Shown here piece by piece: positions 63,701-64,000 of a stretch of DNA of 64,000 nt (positions are counted from its first letter, which is position 1; each line of letters begins with the position of its first letter). Both the position numbers and the translations under genes were made by a program. A model generated the notes under the pieces. That model ran no database searches. It was not told the DNA's origin and was given only the letters and a program-made list of their open reading frames with translations. The stretch lies in NCBI GenBank assembly GCA_023333565.1, contig JAJKFH010000115.1:1240001-1304000 (forward strand). The letters run 5' to 3'. Source of the stretch: Puffinus mauretanicus (taxonomy: Eukaryota; Chordata; Aves; Procellariiformes; Procellariidae).

Positions 63701-64000
63701 TTGCGTTAATCCAGGACGTAGTAAGAAATTAAACAGGCCATCATTTTGTCATTTATTGCAGAGGGATACACCAGTACATTTGTATAGAGCCAGTTTCAAA
63801 GAAGTGAGTGCTGTAGCAGTCCCCCCAAATGGAGCAAGTTTGTGGATATGGCATTAACTGTGTTAATGAATCCTGGCCTAGAGTATATTCACGTGTTTGT
63901 GAGTTCTCTCCAAAGCTGCTTCGTCTAAGTATTCTTCTTCTGACTTTACAGTAAATGACTTGAAGTTGCTACAGCAAATGGATGAGAAATCTAATGCAGT

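Larger units (their letters stand above)
56281..64000. other. Intergenic, no gene recognised
   Basis: AT-rich sequence with a G14 tract (57706-57719), a probable old amniote repeat near 57376-57440 and an exon-like segment at 58366-58571. From 59 kb to the end I see only short chance open frames and a few simple repeats such as (CA)n near 61388-61401. Confidence 0.6.

Noticed and set aside
63541..64000. Possible 3' end of a minus-strand gene (TTTATT at 63547 as reversed AATAAA)
   Set aside because: A single hexamer in AT-rich DNA is expected by chance and no coding exon is visible beside it.
1..64000. CRISPR arrays, tRNA, rRNA or prokaryotic operons
   Set aside because: Nothing of the kind is visible; the sequence is a vertebrate gene with introns.

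Overview
The window is vertebrate genomic DNA and most probably avian. It is AT-rich and carries CR1 LINE copies ending in the typical ATTCTATGATT-type 3' terminus. It also holds solo LTRs of a type I associate with neoavian birds, and old MIR and CR1 fossils. No prokaryotic, plastid or CRISPR features are present.

The only confidently recognised gene is the 3' half of DROSHA, the nuclear RNase III of the Microprocessor, on the + strand. Nineteen coding exons run from 4082 to the stop codon at 46928-46930. Every intron between them is GT-AG and every phase joins, giving a 627-residue open frame (1884 nt with stop). It aligns without gaps to human DROSHA residues 748-1374, as I remember that protein. 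The exons cover the end of the central domain, RNase III domain a, RNase III domain b, the dsRNA-binding domain and the C-terminal tail. All eight metal-site positions I checked are intact (969/973/1042/1045 and 1147/1151/1219/1222, human numbering). The 5' half of the gene lies upstream of base 1, and positions 1-4081 are intron. A short 3' UTR ends near an AATAAA at 47219-47224.

The introns hold most of the mobile DNA. These are a truncated CR1 (about 13305-13991), a 1493-bp antisense solo LTR with a CCTAC target duplication (16304-17796), a reverse CR1 (21441-21690), MIR fossils, a long decayed CR1 reverse-transcriptase region (about 32600-33540), a 556-bp sense-oriented solo LTR with CCAGG duplications (38048-38603), and several short old CR1 pieces. 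A second copy of that last LTR, with ACACT duplications, lies downstream of the gene (49730-50233).

From about 47.24 kb to the end I recognise no protein-coding gene. Exon-like and CpG-rich stretches at 52.1, 56.0-56.3 and 58.4 kb could belong to an unannotated transcript. That is inference only. I found no convincing new biological system. The most interesting non-genic observations are the AP-1-motif-bearing tandem repeats and perfect hairpin in the antisense LTR, and the CRE/TATA-bearing LTR in sense orientation just upstream of an RNase IIIb exon.
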